64,000 nt of DNA from Allobosea lupini (lineage in GTDB: Bacteria; Pseudomonadota; Alphaproteobacteria; Rhizobiales; Beijerinckiaceae), in contig NZ_FOAN01000001.1 in NCBI RefSeq assembly GCF_900109525.1, positions 930,001-994,000 of the forward strand, in the 5' to 3' direction. The notes under the pieces were generated by a model. That model had not been told where the DNA came from. It did not search any database and saw only the letters and a list, made by a program, of their open reading frames with translations. Positions 16,427 to 25,446 of the stretch are shown in pieces; positions within the stretch are counted from its first letter, which is position 1; each line of letters starts with the position of its first letter. The position numbers and the translations under genes were made by a program.

Positions 16427-18643
16427 CTACGCCACGACCCTCTCGACCCTGCTGATCACGCGCTTCTCGCGCAGTTCGCTGATGATCGCGCTGAGGTGCT
16501 TCAGGTCCCAGACCGTCAGGTCGATGGTGACGTCGGTGAAATCCGGCGTCGGGCGCACCATCGAGACCGCGTCGATATTGCCGTCATGCTCGGCGATGGT
16601 GGTGGTGATCTGGGCGAGCGATCCCGGCTCGTTGATCGAGTTGAGCTGGATGCGCGCCGGAAAGCGCTGCGGGCGCTTGTCGTCGAGGTCCCAGCGCACG
16701 TCGAGCCAGCGCTCCGGCTCGTTGTCGAAGGCGGCGAGCGAAGGCGACTGGATCGGATAGATCGTCACCGCCTCGCCCGGCGTCAGGATGCCGACGATGC
16801 GATCGCCCGGCACGGCGCCGCCGCCCGGCGCGAAACGGACCGGCAGGTCGCCGCCGAGGCCGCGGATCGGGATCGCGTCGCTGCCGGGCGTCTCGTTCGG
16901 CAGCTTGAACTTGAGGTTCTCGCCCTGGCGCAGTTCGAACCAGCCCTTGCCGGAGGGCTTGGCCTTGGCGTCGCCGGTAGCGCCGCGCTTCTCCGGTTCG
17001 AGATCGGGGTAGACCGCCCGCACCACGTCGCCGGAGAACATCTCGCCGCGCCCGACCGCCGCCAGCACGTCGTCGACCGCCGTGCGGGCGAGCCGCTTCA
17101 ACGCCGCCTTGAGCTTGTCGTCGGAGAACGGGCGCTCGGCCCGCATGAAGGCGCGCTCCAGAATCTGGCGGCCGAGGCCGGCATATTGCCGGCGCACGGC
17201 GACACGGGTGGCGCGGCGGATGGCGGCCCGGGCCTTGCCGGTGACCACCAGCGATTCCCAGGCGGCGGGAGGCGCCTGCCCCTCGGCGCGGGTGATCTCG
17301 ACCTCGTCGCCGTTCTGGAGTTCGGTCAGCAGCGGCGCGATCCGCCCATTGATCTTGGCGCCGACAGCCGTGTTGCCGACATCGGTATGGACGGCATAGG
17401 CGAAGTCGATCGGCGTCGCCCCGCGCGGCAGTGCGATCAGGCGCCCCTTGGGCGTGAAGCAGAAGACCTGGTCGTGGAAGAGCTCGAGCTTGGTGTGCTC
17501 GAGGAACTCCTCGGGATTGTCGCCCTCGGCCAGGAGATCGACGGTGCGGCGCAGCCACTGATAGGCGCGGCTCTCGTCGGCGGCGGCGACGACCCCGGCG
17601 GTGCGCCCGTCCTTGTAGCGGGCATGGGCGGCGATGCCGAATTCGGCGACGCGGTCCATGCCGTCGGTGCGGATCTGCAATTCGACGCGCTGGCGGCCGG
17701 GACCGACGACGGTGGTGTGCAGCGAGCGGTAGTCGTTCTGCTTCGGCGTCGAGATGTAGTCCTTGTAGCGGCCTGGCACCATCGGCCAGGTCATGTGGAC
17801 GATGCCGAGCACGCGATAGCAGTCCTCCGGCTTGTCGACGATGACGCGGAAGCCGAAAATATCGGAGAGCTGCTCGAAGGAGACGGATTTGCGCTCCATC
17901 TTCTTCCAGATCGAATAGGGCCGCTTGCGCCGGCCATAGACCTGCGCCTCGATGCCGCGTTCGGCGAGCTTGGCCTTGAGATCGCTCTCGATCTCGCCGA
18001 TGACCTTGCCCTCGCGCTGGGTCACCTCTTCCAGCCGCTTGGTGATGGTGGCGTGCGCTTCCGGCTTGATATGGCGGAAAGCGAGCTCCTCCAGCTCCTC
18101 GCGCAATTCCTGCATGCCCATGCGGCCGGCGAGCGGCGCATAGATCTCGATCGTCTCCTCGGCGACGCGCAGGCGCTTCTCCGGCGGCACGTAATGCAGC
18201 GTGCGCATGTTGTGCAGCCGGTCGGCGAGCTTGACCAGCAGCACCCGGATATCGTCGACGATGGCGAGAAGCAGCTTGCGGAAGTTCTCGCCCTGCGCCG
18301 CCTTCTTGGAGACGAGGTCGAGCTTCTTGATCTTGGTGAGACCGTCGACGAGGCGGCGGATATCGGGCCCGAACAGGGTCTCGATTTCCTCCAGCGTCGC
18401 CTCGGTGTCCTCGACGGTATCGTGCAGGACGGCGGCGACGATTGTGGCGTCGTCGAGCTTGAGCTCGGTGAGGATCGCCGCGACTTCGAGCGGATGGGCG
18501 AAGAACGGGTCGCCAGAGGCGCGCTTCTGCGTCCCATGCGCACGCATGGCGTAGACATAGGCGCGGTTGAGCAGCTCCTCGTCGGTGTTCGGGTTGTAGC
18601 GCTTGACCCGGTCGACAAGCTCATATTGCCGCATCATGCCCAT
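16427..18643 (-). CDS. rsh: Bifunctional (p)ppGpp synthetase/hydrolase, RSH
   Basis: 738 aa, the single long RSH enzyme of alphaproteobacteria that makes and breaks the stringent-response alarmone. Domains in order are: an N-terminal HD hydrolase (HDTVEDT near residue 75), the synthetase domain with GRYKDYISTPKQNDYRSLHTTV near residue 300, a TGS domain (VFCFTPKGRLIALPRGATPIDFAYAVHTDVG), and a C-terminal ACT domain (NEPGSLAQITTTIAEHDGNI). Both halves keep their active-site motifs. The start could be the Met at 18637 or 18634, because the N-terminus reads MGMMRQYELVDRVKRYNPNT. It lies downstream of rpoZ, but a strong terminator between them suggests its own promoter. Confidence 0.96.
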   Translation of the reverse strand: MGMMRQYELVDRVKRYNPNTDEELLNRAYVYAMRAHGTQKRASGDPFFAHPLEVAAILTELKLDDATIVAAVLHDTVEDTEATLEEIETLFGPDIRRLVDGLTKIKKLDLVSKKAAQGENFRKLLLAIVDDIRVLLVKLADRLHNMRTLHYVPPEKRLRVAEETIEIYAPLAGRMGMQELREELEELAFRHIKPEAHATITKRLEEVTQREGKVIGEIESDLKAKLAERGIEAQVYGRRKRPYSIWKKMERKSVSFEQLSDIFGFRVIVDKPEDCYRVLGIVHMTWPMVPGRYKDYISTPKQNDYRSLHTTVVGPGRQRVELQIRTDGMDRVAEFGIAAHARYKDGRTAGVVAAADESRAYQWLRRTVDLLAEGDNPEEFLEHTKLELFHDQVFCFTPKGRLIALPRGATPIDFAYAVHTDVGNTAVGAKINGRIAPLLTELQNGDEVEITRAEGQAPPAAWESLVVTGKARAAIRRATRVAVRRQYAGLGRQILERAFMRAERPFSDDKLKAALKRLARTAVDDVLAAVGRGEMFSGDVVRAVYPDLEPEKRGATGDAKAKPSGKGWFELRQGENLKFKLPNETPGSDAIPIRGLGGDLPVRFAPGGGAVPGDRIVGILTPGEAVTIYPIQSPSLAAFDNEPERWLDVRWDLDDKRPQRFPARIQLNSINEPGSLAQITTTIAEHDGNIDAVSMVRPTPDFTDVTIDLTVWDLKHLSAIISELREKRVISRVERVVA

Positions 18644-18738
18644 GCGGGCGCAACTCCACCGCTCAACTCGATTGGATTCGCTTCAATATCGACGATCGCG
18701 GCAGGTCGCGGCAAGATCAATCCGTCCGGTACAGGCAT

Positions 18739-18764
18739 GAAAAAGCCCGGCAGGGCCGGGCTTT
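18739..18764 (-). terminator. Rho-independent terminator of rpoZ
   Basis: On the minus strand the sequence reads AAAGCCCGGC-CCT-GCCGGGCTTTTTC: a seven-base GC stem with a three-base loop and a run of five T. It follows the rpoZ stop by about 30 bases, on the same strand. It separates rpoZ from rsh. Confidence 0.85.
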
Positions 18765-18793
18765 AGCAAACGTCATAAACGCTTTCCGACAGT

Positions 18794-19183
18794 TCAATCT
18801 TCGTCGTCGGCGCTCTCGGTCGGCGGGACGAGCCCGTCGAGACCGCGCAGCAGATCGTCTTCGCTCATCCGATCGAACTGGACTTCTGAATCGGGGGTGG
18901 CGACATGCGACTGCGAGGTCAGCAGCGGCACGGTGTCGGCCTCAGGCTCGTCGACCTCGACATGCTTCTGCAGCGAGTGGATCAGGTCTTCCTTGAGATC
19001 CTCGGGGGTGAGCTTCTCGTCGGCGATCTCGCGCAGGGCGACGACCGGGTTCTTGTCGTTGTCGCGCTGGACGAGGATCGAGGAGCCCGAGGCGATCATG
19101 CGGGCGCGGTGGCTCGCGAGGAGAACCAGCTCGAAGCGGTTCTCGACCTTGTCGATGCAGTCCTCAACGGTGACGCGAGCCAT
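18794..19183 (-). CDS. rpoZ: RNA polymerase omega subunit
   Basis: 129 aa subunit that helps assemble and stabilise RNA polymerase and takes part in ppGpp binding. The N-terminal [30 protein letters not shown] is the signature of RpoZ and fixes the start at the ATG at 19183; the frame runs on 32 codons upstream without family similarity. The core is about 80 aa. The rest is an acidic tail ([14 protein letters not shown]...SADDED) longer than in E. coli but usual in Hyphomicrobiales. It precedes rsh with a terminator between. Confidence 0.96.
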   Translation of the reverse strand: MARVTVEDCIDKVENRFELVLLASHRARMIASGSSILVQRDNDKNPVVALREIADEKLTPEDLKEDLIHSLQKHVEVDEPEADTVPLLTSQSHVATPDSEVQFDRMSEDDLLRGLDGLVPPTESADDED

Positions 19184-19340
19184 TCGCGGCTCCTTCTGAT
19201 CGTGCGCGATGCGATGGAAAGGTTGAACGGCGCTCATACAGGTTGAAGCGGAGGGATGCAAGAATTTCGCTGCTGCCATGCGAGCGCGTCGGTCATTGCT
19301 TGAATGGGGCTCTCCAACTGTCTTCGCCGGAGGTTTCGGT

Positions 19341-19778
19341 TTGACCAGTTCCTCCCGCCCCCGCAGCCTGTCCGGTCGGTGCTTTTGCGGCGCGGTGTCC
19401 TACAGCGTTACAGACGCCTTCGACTACGCCATGAACTGCCATTGTTCGCAGTGCCGCCGGACCACCGGAGCCGCCTTCAAACCATTCGCCGGCATTGCGA
19501 GGCGGGGGCTCGACGTCACGCAGGGCGTCGACGCCCTGCTGCGCTATGGCAGCGACGAAGCCCATGACGTTCACTGCGGGCGGTGTGGCTCGCTGCTGTA
19601 TTCCGTGGTCCGCAAGGGTGCTTTCGTCCATGTCACCCTGGGCACGTTGACCGACGCACCCAGCATCAGGCCGACGGCGCACATCTTCGTCGCTTCCAAG
19701 GCACCGTGGTTCGAAATCACCGATGCCCTGCCGCAATATGCCGAGTTCCCCGGCGGCCCGCTCATCGCATCCGGTTGA
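19341..19778 (+). CDS. GFA family zinc-binding protein
   Basis: 145 aa protein of the GFA (glutathione-dependent formaldehyde-activating enzyme-like) family with a Mss4-like fold. The zinc-binding cysteines are visible: [10 protein letters not shown] near the start, [12 protein letters not shown] in the first third and [10 protein letters not shown] in the middle. The start TTG at 19341 was chosen because GGAGG (19329-19333) lies exactly seven bases upstream; an in-frame ATG at 19278 would add 21 residues of no family similarity. Most GFA proteins have no proven role in formaldehyde metabolism, and nothing nearby supports one. It faces the herA gene, with only eight bases between the two stops. 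Confidence 0.85.
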   Translation: MTSSSRPRSLSGRCFCGAVSYSVTDAFDYAMNCHCSQCRRTTGAAFKPFAGIARRGLDVTQGVDALLRYGSDEAHDVHCGRCGSLLYSVVRKGAFVHVTLGTLTDAPSIRPTAHIFVASKAPWFEITDALPQYAEFPGGPLIASG

Positions 19779-19786
19779 CGATGGCG

Positions 19787-21514
19787 TCAGAGTCCGCGCA
19801 TGCGGGCGACGAGCTCCTCGACCAGCGGCTCGCGATGCTCCGGCTGTGCCGGCATACGACCAGCCATCGCCGGCAGTTCCTCGGGTCGCTGCTCCAGGAA
19901 GCGCATACGCATCGTCGTCGCGACCGCCTCGCCGAAGGCGATCGCCTCGCGATTGCCGATCGAGGAGAGGAAGGCGATGGTGCTGGCCGAGGCATCGGCG
20001 ATCGCGGCCCGGATGATCTCCTGATCGCGATCATTGCCGAGACGCATGGCGAAGACGGTCGAGCATTGCGACAGGATGGTCGGGTCGAGCTCGCCGGGAC
20101 GCTGCGTCACGAGGCCGAGATAAGCGCCGTATTTGCGCCCCTCCTTGGCGATGCGGGCGATGGCCTGGCGCGTCGGCGCGAAGCCGAGCGCCTGATCCTG
20201 CGGCACATAGCGATGCGCCTCCTCGCAGAGCAGCAGGATCTCGTAGCTGCCGCGGCTCGCCATGGCGAGATCGAAGGCGAGCCGCGCCAGGCTGGACGCA
20301 ACGGCGTTGACGACCTCCGAGGGCAGCCCGGCGAGCTGGAAGACGGTGATCGGCCGGCCCCGATGCGGAACGCGGAAGACCTGGCTGATCACCGGGGCGA
20401 TCGTCTCCATGCTGTTGGCATGGGCGAAGAGGAAGCCGTAGCGCGGGTCGCCGTGCAACGTCTCCAGCCGCACCCTGAGCGCCCGCAGGGTCGTACGCGG
20501 ATAACGCAGTTCGTGGAGACCGATCAGCTCGTCGATTGCCGCGAAGAGATCGGCGAGGCGATACGGCGCGGCGAGCTCGGCAGATCCGCTGGCGTCGGCC
20601 GGACGACGGGCGGCGCCGAACTCCAGCGGTCGCTTCAGCACGCTGCTGCCAAGATCGCGCGCCATGTCCTGCGGCGACACGGTGCGGTAGCGGCTGCGCG
20701 CAACGGCGATGACTTCGCGCAGGATCTCGGCCTCGTCCTCCAGCGGAGAGCGGCCGCGGAAGACGATGTCGGCGAATTCCTCGAAGCGGAACAGCCAGAA
20801 CGGCAGGTCGAGCGTGCTCGCATCGATCCGCGCGGAGTTTTCGGGGAAGGCGTGGGCGTACTCGTTGTGGGGATCGAGGATCAGCACGCGCAGATTCGGC
20901 TTGGCCGCGACCGCCTTGCGCAGCATCAGCGCGACAGCGCTCGACTTGCCGACGCCGGTGGTGCCGAGCACGGCAAAATGCCGCGACAGCAGGCGCTCGA
21001 TGTCGACGCTTGCCGCGACGCCCGCATCCTGCGTCAGACTACCGAGGACGATGCCCTTGCGCTGACCGAGATCGTGGATGCGCTCGAGGTCGCGCGAGCG
21101 GATGCGGTGCGCCGGCGCCCCGATCGGCGGATAGCTGGTGATGCCGCTGTCGAAGCGCGCAGTGCCGTTCTCGCCATCGACGACCTCGCCGAGCAGCTCG
21201 ACCTCGACTGCTATGGAATTGCACCCGGCCTCGTTCCAGGCCGATTCCAACGCACGCATCTCGTAGACCAGGCCAACGATTCGGCTGGTGCCGAGATTGA
21301 TCGAGAGCAGGCGGCCGATCGCACAGCCGTCCAGCGTGCCTGGCCCTGCCCCGGACGCGCTTGCCGCTATCGTGGCGCGCGCCCCCGAACAGGCAATCAC
21401 GCGGCCGAGCGCTCGGTCGGACGACCGGTTCGCATCGCGCCGATCGGGGGTAACCTCGCTCTCGAACTGCCGATGGTTCGCGGGAAGCTGCATGAAAGGT
21501 CTGAAAACGCCCAA
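19787..21514 (-). CDS. HerA-like ATP-dependent DNA translocase (DUF87/HAS-barrel)
   Basis: 575 aa FtsK-HerA superfamily ATPase. The N-terminal HAS-barrel portion (IGRLLSINLGTSRIVGLVYEM) is followed by the Walker A GTTGVGKSS (near residue 189) and the Walker B LRVLILDPHNEYAH, both typical of HerA. The C-terminal half has the FtsK/HerA arginine-finger region (STVFAMRLGNDRDQEIIRAAI) and EILLLCEEAHRYVP. In archaea and some bacteria HerA works with the nuclease NurA, but none is seen in this window. Some bacterial HerA proteins act in defence systems, while others are simple housekeeping translocases in alphaproteobacteria. The lone setting favours the latter. The start at 21514 is uncertain (another Met lies at 21493). 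Confidence 0.85.
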   Translation of the reverse strand: MGVFRPFMQLPANHRQFESEVTPDRRDANRSSDRALGRVIACSGARATIAASASGAGPGTLDGCAIGRLLSINLGTSRIVGLVYEMRALESAWNEAGCNSIAVEVELLGEVVDGENGTARFDSGITSYPPIGAPAHRIRSRDLERIHDLGQRKGIVLGSLTQDAGVAASVDIERLLSRHFAVLGTTGVGKSSAVALMLRKAVAAKPNLRVLILDPHNEYAHAFPENSARIDASTLDLPFWLFRFEEFADIVFRGRSPLEDEAEILREVIAVARSRYRTVSPQDMARDLGSSVLKRPLEFGAARRPADASGSAELAAPYRLADLFAAIDELIGLHELRYPRTTLRALRVRLETLHGDPRYGFLFAHANSMETIAPVISQVFRVPHRGRPITVFQLAGLPSEVVNAVASSLARLAFDLAMASRGSYEILLLCEEAHRYVPQDQALGFAPTRQAIARIAKEGRKYGAYLGLVTQRPGELDPTILSQCSTVFAMRLGNDRDQEIIRAAIADASASTIAFLSSIGNREAIAFGEAVATTMRMRFLEQRPEELPAMAGRMPAQPEHREPLVEELVARMRGL

Positions 21515-21696
21515 GGGAATTTTCGGAGGCTAGTTTCCAGGACTTAACAACAATCACGCCGCAGATTTCGCGCATCCTCCGATAACACACGCATTGCGTG
21601 CATCAATTGATCAAGAACGCTGACGGTGTCGATCACATTGCTTGCCTTGAACCGCTGCCGAGTGCGGCGTAGACGGCAGAGGACGGAGGGGCGACC

Positions 21697-22449
21697 ATGA
21701 CCGAGAACCGCTTGCGCCTTGGCGTGAACATCGACCATGTCGCGACCGTGCGAAATGCCCGCGGCGGCGCCCTGCCCGATCCGGTGCGTGCCGCCCTTCT
21801 CGCAGTGGCCGCCGGCGCCGACGGCATCACCGCCCATCTGCGCGAAGACAGACGCCATATCCGCGACGCCGACATGGCAAGGTTGGCAACCGAATTGTCC
21901 AAGCCGCTCAATTTCGAGCTGGCCGCGACGGAGGAGATGATCGGCCTCGCCGAGAGATTCAAACCGCATGCCGCATGCCTGGTCCCCGAGAAGCGCGAGG
22001 AACGCACCACCGAGGGCGGGCTCGATGTCGTCGGCCAGGCGCAGGTGCTCGCTGCCCCGATCGCCCGCCTAAAGGCTGCGGGTTGCCGCGTATCGCTGTT
22101 CATCGAGGCTGACGAGGCGCCGATCGCGATGGCGGCGAAACTCGGTGCCCCCGTGGTCGAGCTGCATACCGGCACCTGGTGCCACGCCGTGGCGGACGGC
22201 CATGCCGCCAAGGCGCAAGCCGAGTTCCAGCGGCTCGCCAATGGCGCAGCCTTTGCCGCCTCGCTGGGCCTCGAAGTCCATGCCGGCCATGGGCTCGACT
22301 ACGACACCGCCCGAAAGCTCGCCGGGGTCGCCGATTTCGTCGAGTTCAACATCGGCCATTTCCTGATCGGCGAAGCGATCTTCGTCGGGCTTGAAACGGC
22401 CATCGCCGTGATGCGGCGAGCGATGGACGAAGGACGTGCGGCCAGCTAG
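21697..22449 (+). CDS. pdxJ: Pyridoxine 5'-phosphate synthase
   Basis: 250 aa TIM-barrel enzyme that condenses 1-deoxyxylulose 5-phosphate with 3-amino-1-hydroxyacetone 1-phosphate in the last step of de novo vitamin B6 synthesis. Family signatures are [19 protein letters not shown] at the N-terminus, [38 protein letters not shown] and [18 protein letters not shown] at the end. An ATG at 21697 with GGAGG upstream fixes the start. acpS follows nine bases later, as in many alphaproteobacteria, where pdxJ-acpS-lepB-rnc-era form one stretch. Confidence 0.97.
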   Translation: MTENRLRLGVNIDHVATVRNARGGALPDPVRAALLAVAAGADGITAHLREDRRHIRDADMARLATELSKPLNFELAATEEMIGLAERFKPHAACLVPEKREERTTEGGLDVVGQAQVLAAPIARLKAAGCRVSLFIEADEAPIAMAAKLGAPVVELHTGTWCHAVADGHAAKAQAEFQRLANGAAFAASLGLEVHAGHGLDYDTARKLAGVADFVEFNIGHFLIGEAIFVGLETAIAVMRRAMDEGRAAS

Positions 22450-22458
22450 ACCGCTGGC

Positions 22459-22863
22459 ATGATCCTCGGCATCGGCTCCGATCTCTGCGACATCCGTCGT
22501 ATCGAGAATTCGCTCGCCCGCTTCGGCGAGCGTTTCACGCAGCGCATCTTCACGCCGGGCGAGCAGGCGAAATCCGATCGCCGCGCCACTCGCGCGGCGT
22601 CCTATGCCCGTCGCTTCGCCGCCAAGGAGGCCTGCTCGAAGGCGCTCGGCACCGGCATTCGCTCCGGCGTGTTCTGGCGCGACATGGAGGTGGTGAACCT
22701 GCCGAGCGGGCGGCCGACCATGCGGCTGACCGGGGGCGCCGCAGCGCGTCTCGCGCAGATGGTACCGCCGGGCCATGAGGCGGTCGTGCATGTCTCGCTG
22801 ACCGACGATCCGCCTCTGGCCCAGGCCTTCGTGGTGATCGAGGCCAGGCCGATCCGGGCCTGA
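22459..22863 (+). CDS. acpS: Holo-[acyl-carrier-protein] synthase
   Basis: 134 aa 4'-phosphopantetheinyl transferase that activates acyl carrier protein for fatty-acid synthesis. The hallmark N-terminal [16 protein letters not shown], with the Mg-binding Asp, and [16 protein letters not shown], with the catalytic Glu and Lys, are both present. The C-terminal [18 protein letters not shown] strand completes the fold. It follows pdxJ by nine bases and is almost certainly co-transcribed with it. lepB, usually next, is here separated from acpS by aqpZ on the opposite strand. Confidence 0.96.
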   Translation: MILGIGSDLCDIRRIENSLARFGERFTQRIFTPGEQAKSDRRATRAASYARRFAAKEACSKALGTGIRSGVFWRDMEVVNLPSGRPTMRLTGGAAARLAQMVPPGHEAVVHVSLTDDPPLAQAFVVIEARPIRA

Positions 22864-22880
22864 CCTCGTTTCGCATAGCG

Positions 22881-23612
22881 CTATTCGGCGGGAGCCGGGT
22901 TGACGCCGGTGATCTGGCCCTTCGGCTCGTCGCTCAGCCAGCGGTAGAGAGCGCCGCCGAGCACGCCGCCGATGATCGGGGCAACCCAGAACAGCCAGAG
23001 CTGCTGCAAAGCCCAGCCGCCGACGAAAAGCGCCGGGCCGGTAGAGCGCGCCGGGTTCACCGAGGTGTTGGTGACCGGGATGCTGACCAGGTGGATCAGG
23101 GCGAGGCCGAGGCCGATGGCGAGCGGGGCGAAGCCGGCCGGCGCCTTGCCATGGGTCGCGCCCATGATGATGAACAGGAACATCATGGTCATCACCACCT
23201 CGGTCAGGAAGGACGAGGCCAGGCCGTATTTGCCGGGGGAGTGCTCGCCATAGCCGTTCGAGGCGAAGCCCTTGGCGAGATCGAAGCCGGGCGCACCGAC
23301 TGCGATGAAGTAGAGCACGGTGGCGGCGAGGATGGCGCCGACGACCTGGGCGACGATGTAGGGCACCACCTGACCGGTCGGGAAGCGCCCGCCGGCGGCG
23401 AGGCCGATCGTGACGGCCGGGTTGAGATGGCAGCCGGAGATATGGCCGATCGAGTAGGCCATGGTGACGACGGTCAGACCGAACGCTAGCGAGACGCCAA
23501 GCAACCCGATGCCGACTTGCGGAAAGCCCGCCGCGATCACGGCGCTGCCGCAGCCCGCGAAAGTCAGCCAGAAGGTTCCGATCGCCTCTGCGACATAATT
23601 TCTCGTGCTCAT
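22881..23612 (-). CDS. aqpZ: Aquaporin Z
   Basis: 243 aa water channel in the inner membrane. The two NPA boxes lie in HLNPAVT and SVNPARS; the first loop before it reads [12 protein letters not shown] and the second [14 protein letters not shown], with the filter Arg in place. The [18 protein letters not shown] segment matches AqpZ, carrying the His and Thr of the water-selective filter, so it is a water channel rather than GlpF. The ATG at 23612 ([10 protein letters not shown]) was chosen, because the eight residues added by the frame from 23636 are not family-like. It lies convergent with acpS and divergent from lepB, splitting an otherwise conserved cluster. Confidence 0.95.
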   Translation of the reverse strand: MSTRNYVAEAIGTFWLTFAGCGSAVIAAGFPQVGIGLLGVSLAFGLTVVTMAYSIGHISGCHLNPAVTIGLAAGGRFPTGQVVPYIVAQVVGAILAATVLYFIAVGAPGFDLAKGFASNGYGEHSPGKYGLASSFLTEVVMTMMFLFIIMGATHGKAPAGFAPLAIGLGLALIHLVSIPVTNTSVNPARSTGPALFVGGWALQQLWLFWVAPIIGGVLGGALYRWLSDEPKGQITGVNPAPAE

Positions 23613-23953
23613 GCCGATTCCCCCCCTTGGTTGCAATCACGGGACTGTGATCGCAGGCGGACCCAGCGTCAATCTGGCGCAGACGCAGGGGGTCGCGGAG
23701 GGCAGCGTTTCGCCAAGGCCCCGGCCTAAGGCCGGGCATGCCTTCGGCAGCGCTTGCAGAGGCACCCTGCACTGAGGACACCACCTCGGGGCTTTTCGGC
23801 GACGGCCGATAGGAGTATCGGCACAGCATGCCTTCGGCCCGTGCAAGGGCCGTCTCTTCTTCCATATCGCCTTGTCATATCACGCGTTCGTTGTCCGCCG
23901 CCCGATAGTCGGCTAGACCGCGCAATCGAAACGCATCCAGCAGGAGCCCCCGC
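23613..23953. other. 341-base divergent gap between aqpZ and lepB with hairpins and a 13-bp direct repeat
   Basis: No gene is supported. The gap holds a GC hairpin (cccggcctaaggccggg, 23719-23736) and a 13-base direct repeat GCATGCCTTCGGC at 23736-23748 and 23826-23838. A six-base hairpin CCGATA-GGAG-TATCGG is at 23806-23821. The promoters of the divergent aqpZ and lepB genes must also lie here. The frame on the minus strand at 23637-23846 has Cys-rich, low-complexity content and looks spurious. Confidence 0.5.
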
Positions 23954-24718
23954 GTGGCGAACGACGCCGAGATCAAAAGCAAGACCAAGGACGAAGGCGG
24001 CATCCTCGAGACGGTCAAGGTCGTCGTCCAGGCGCTGCTGATCGCCCTGGTGATCCGCACCCTGCTGTTCCAGCCCTTCAACATCCCCTCGGGCTCGCTG
24101 ATCCCGACGCTGCTGATCGGCGACTACCTGTTCGTCTCGAAATACACCTACGGCTATTCGAAGCACTCGATGCCGTTCAGCCCGCCGCTGTTCCAGGGCC
24201 GGGTCTGGGCCGCGGAGCCCAAACGCGGCGACATCGCGGTGTTCAAGCTGCCGAGCGACGGATCGACCGACTACATCAAGCGCGTCATCGGCCTGCCGGG
24301 CGACCGCATCCAGATGATCGACGGCATCCTGCACATCAACAACGCGCCGGTGAAGCGAGAGCGCATCGCCGATTTCGTCACCACCGACGCCTGGGGCCGC
24401 TCGGCGCCCGTGATCCAGTATCGCGAGACCCTGCCGAACGGGGTCAGCCACAACATCATCGAGCGCGAGGGCGACACTGGCACCTTCGACAACACCCCAG
24501 TGTTCACGGTGCCCGCCGGCCATTTCTTCATGATGGGCGACAATCGCGACAACTCGCTCGATTCGCGCGACCGCAGCGTCGGCTATGTGCCGTTCGAGAA
24601 CTTCGTCGGCCGCGCCGAGATCATCTTCTTCTCGATCGACGAGGGCGCGTCGGCCTGGCGCATCTGGGAGTGGCCCTGGACGGTGCGCTGGAACCGCATG
24701 TTCTCGACGATCAAGTGA
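23954..24718 (+). CDS. lepB: Signal peptidase I
   Basis: 254 aa inner-membrane serine protease that removes Sec signal peptides from exported proteins. It has one hydrophobic anchor near residues 20-40. The catalytic serine is S48 in IPSGSLIPTL (Leu replaces the usual Met after it) and the general-base lysine is K109 in DYIKRVIGLPGD. Further family blocks are MMGDNRDNSLDSRD and VGRAEIIFFS. The GTG at 23954 is the start, since the charged N-terminal tail and anchor follow directly. It overlaps rnc by four bases (GTGA), so the two are translationally coupled. Confidence 0.96.
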   Translation: MANDAEIKSKTKDEGGILETVKVVVQALLIALVIRTLLFQPFNIPSGSLIPTLLIGDYLFVSKYTYGYSKHSMPFSPPLFQGRVWAAEPKRGDIAVFKLPSDGSTDYIKRVIGLPGDRIQMIDGILHINNAPVKRERIADFVTTDAWGRSAPVIQYRETLPNGVSHNIIEREGDTGTFDNTPVFTVPAGHFFMMGDNRDNSLDSRDRSVGYVPFENFVGRAEIIFFSIDEGASAWRIWEWPWTVRWNRMFSTIK

Positions 24719-25446
24719 GCAAGCCCAGCGATAGCGGCCGCAAGCTGCCCGAACTCTCGCGGCTCGAGGACAGGCTCGGCTACCGCTTCCGCGACCGGAC
24801 CTTGCTAGAGACGGCGCTCACCCATATGAGCGCCGATCCGCGCCGGCTCGCGAGCTATCAGCGGCTCGAATTCCTCGGCGACCGCGTGCTCGGTCTCTCG
24901 ATCGCCGACATGCTGTTCACCACCTACCCGCAGGCTGAGGAAGGCGACATGTCGCGCCGCCTCGCCGACCTGGTCCGCAAAGAGACCTGCGCGGCGGTGG
25001 CGGGCGCCTGGGACGTCGGCCCGCATCTTCGCCTCGGCGAGGGCGAGATCCTTTCCGGCGCGCGCAAGAACAAGGCGATCCTGGCCGATGCCTGCGAGGC
25101 GATCATCGGTGCCGTCTTCATCGACGGTGGCTATGATGCCGCGCGCAAGCTGGTAGAAGCCGGCTTCGGCGAGCGGCTGCTGACGCCGGTCACGCCCTTG
25201 CGCGACGCCAAGACCGCGTTGCAGGAATGGGCGCAGGGCCAGGGCCATCCGACGCCGACCTATGCCGAGCGCGGCCGCTCCGGCCCCGACCATGCGCCGA
25301 TCTTCCGGATCGCGGTAAGAATCGGCTCGCTGGTGGAAGCAGAGGCCGAAGGCCGCTCGAAGCGACTGGCCGAGCAGGCGGCGGCCGAAGCCTTCCTGCG
25401 GCGGCAGGGATTGTGGAACGAAGGGGCGGAGGCCGACCATGGCTGA
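24715..25446 (+). CDS. rnc: Ribonuclease III
   Basis: 243 aa double-strand-specific endonuclease that processes rRNA precursors and some mRNAs. The N-terminal nuclease domain has the signature RLEFLGDRVLGLSIADML near residue 40, the second acidic patch is KAILADACEAIIGAVFIDGGY, and a double-stranded-RNA-binding domain follows from about residue 158 (DAKTALQEWAQGQGHPTPTY). GTG at 24715 was chosen as the start because it overlaps the lepB stop in the typical GTGA arrangement; the frame is open upstream inside lepB. Its 3' end overlaps era by eight bases. Confidence 0.96.
   Translation: MSKPSDSGRKLPELSRLEDRLGYRFRDRTLLETALTHMSADPRRLASYQRLEFLGDRVLGLSIADMLFTTYPQAEEGDMSRRLADLVRKETCAAVAGAWDVGPHLRLGEGEILSGARKNKAILADACEAIIGAVFIDGGYDAARKLVEAGFGERLLTPVTPLRDAKTALQEWAQGQGHPTPTYAERGRSGPDHAPIFRIAVRIGSLVEAEAEGRSKRLAEQAAAEAFLRRQGLWNEGAEADHG

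Noticed and set aside
16496..18766. A 756-codon open frame on the + strand opposite rsh
   Set aside because: It has no domains and low-complexity Asp/Arg/Ala content; RSH on the minus strand is certain.
19583..21547. Long open frame on the + strand opposite herA
   Set aside because: It starts inside the GFA gene and lacks recognisable features; the HerA Walker motifs are on the minus strand.
23637..23846. 69-codon frame on the minus strand with several Cys
   Set aside because: It spans the hairpins and the direct repeat of a non-coding gap, has no ribosome-binding site and no known family.
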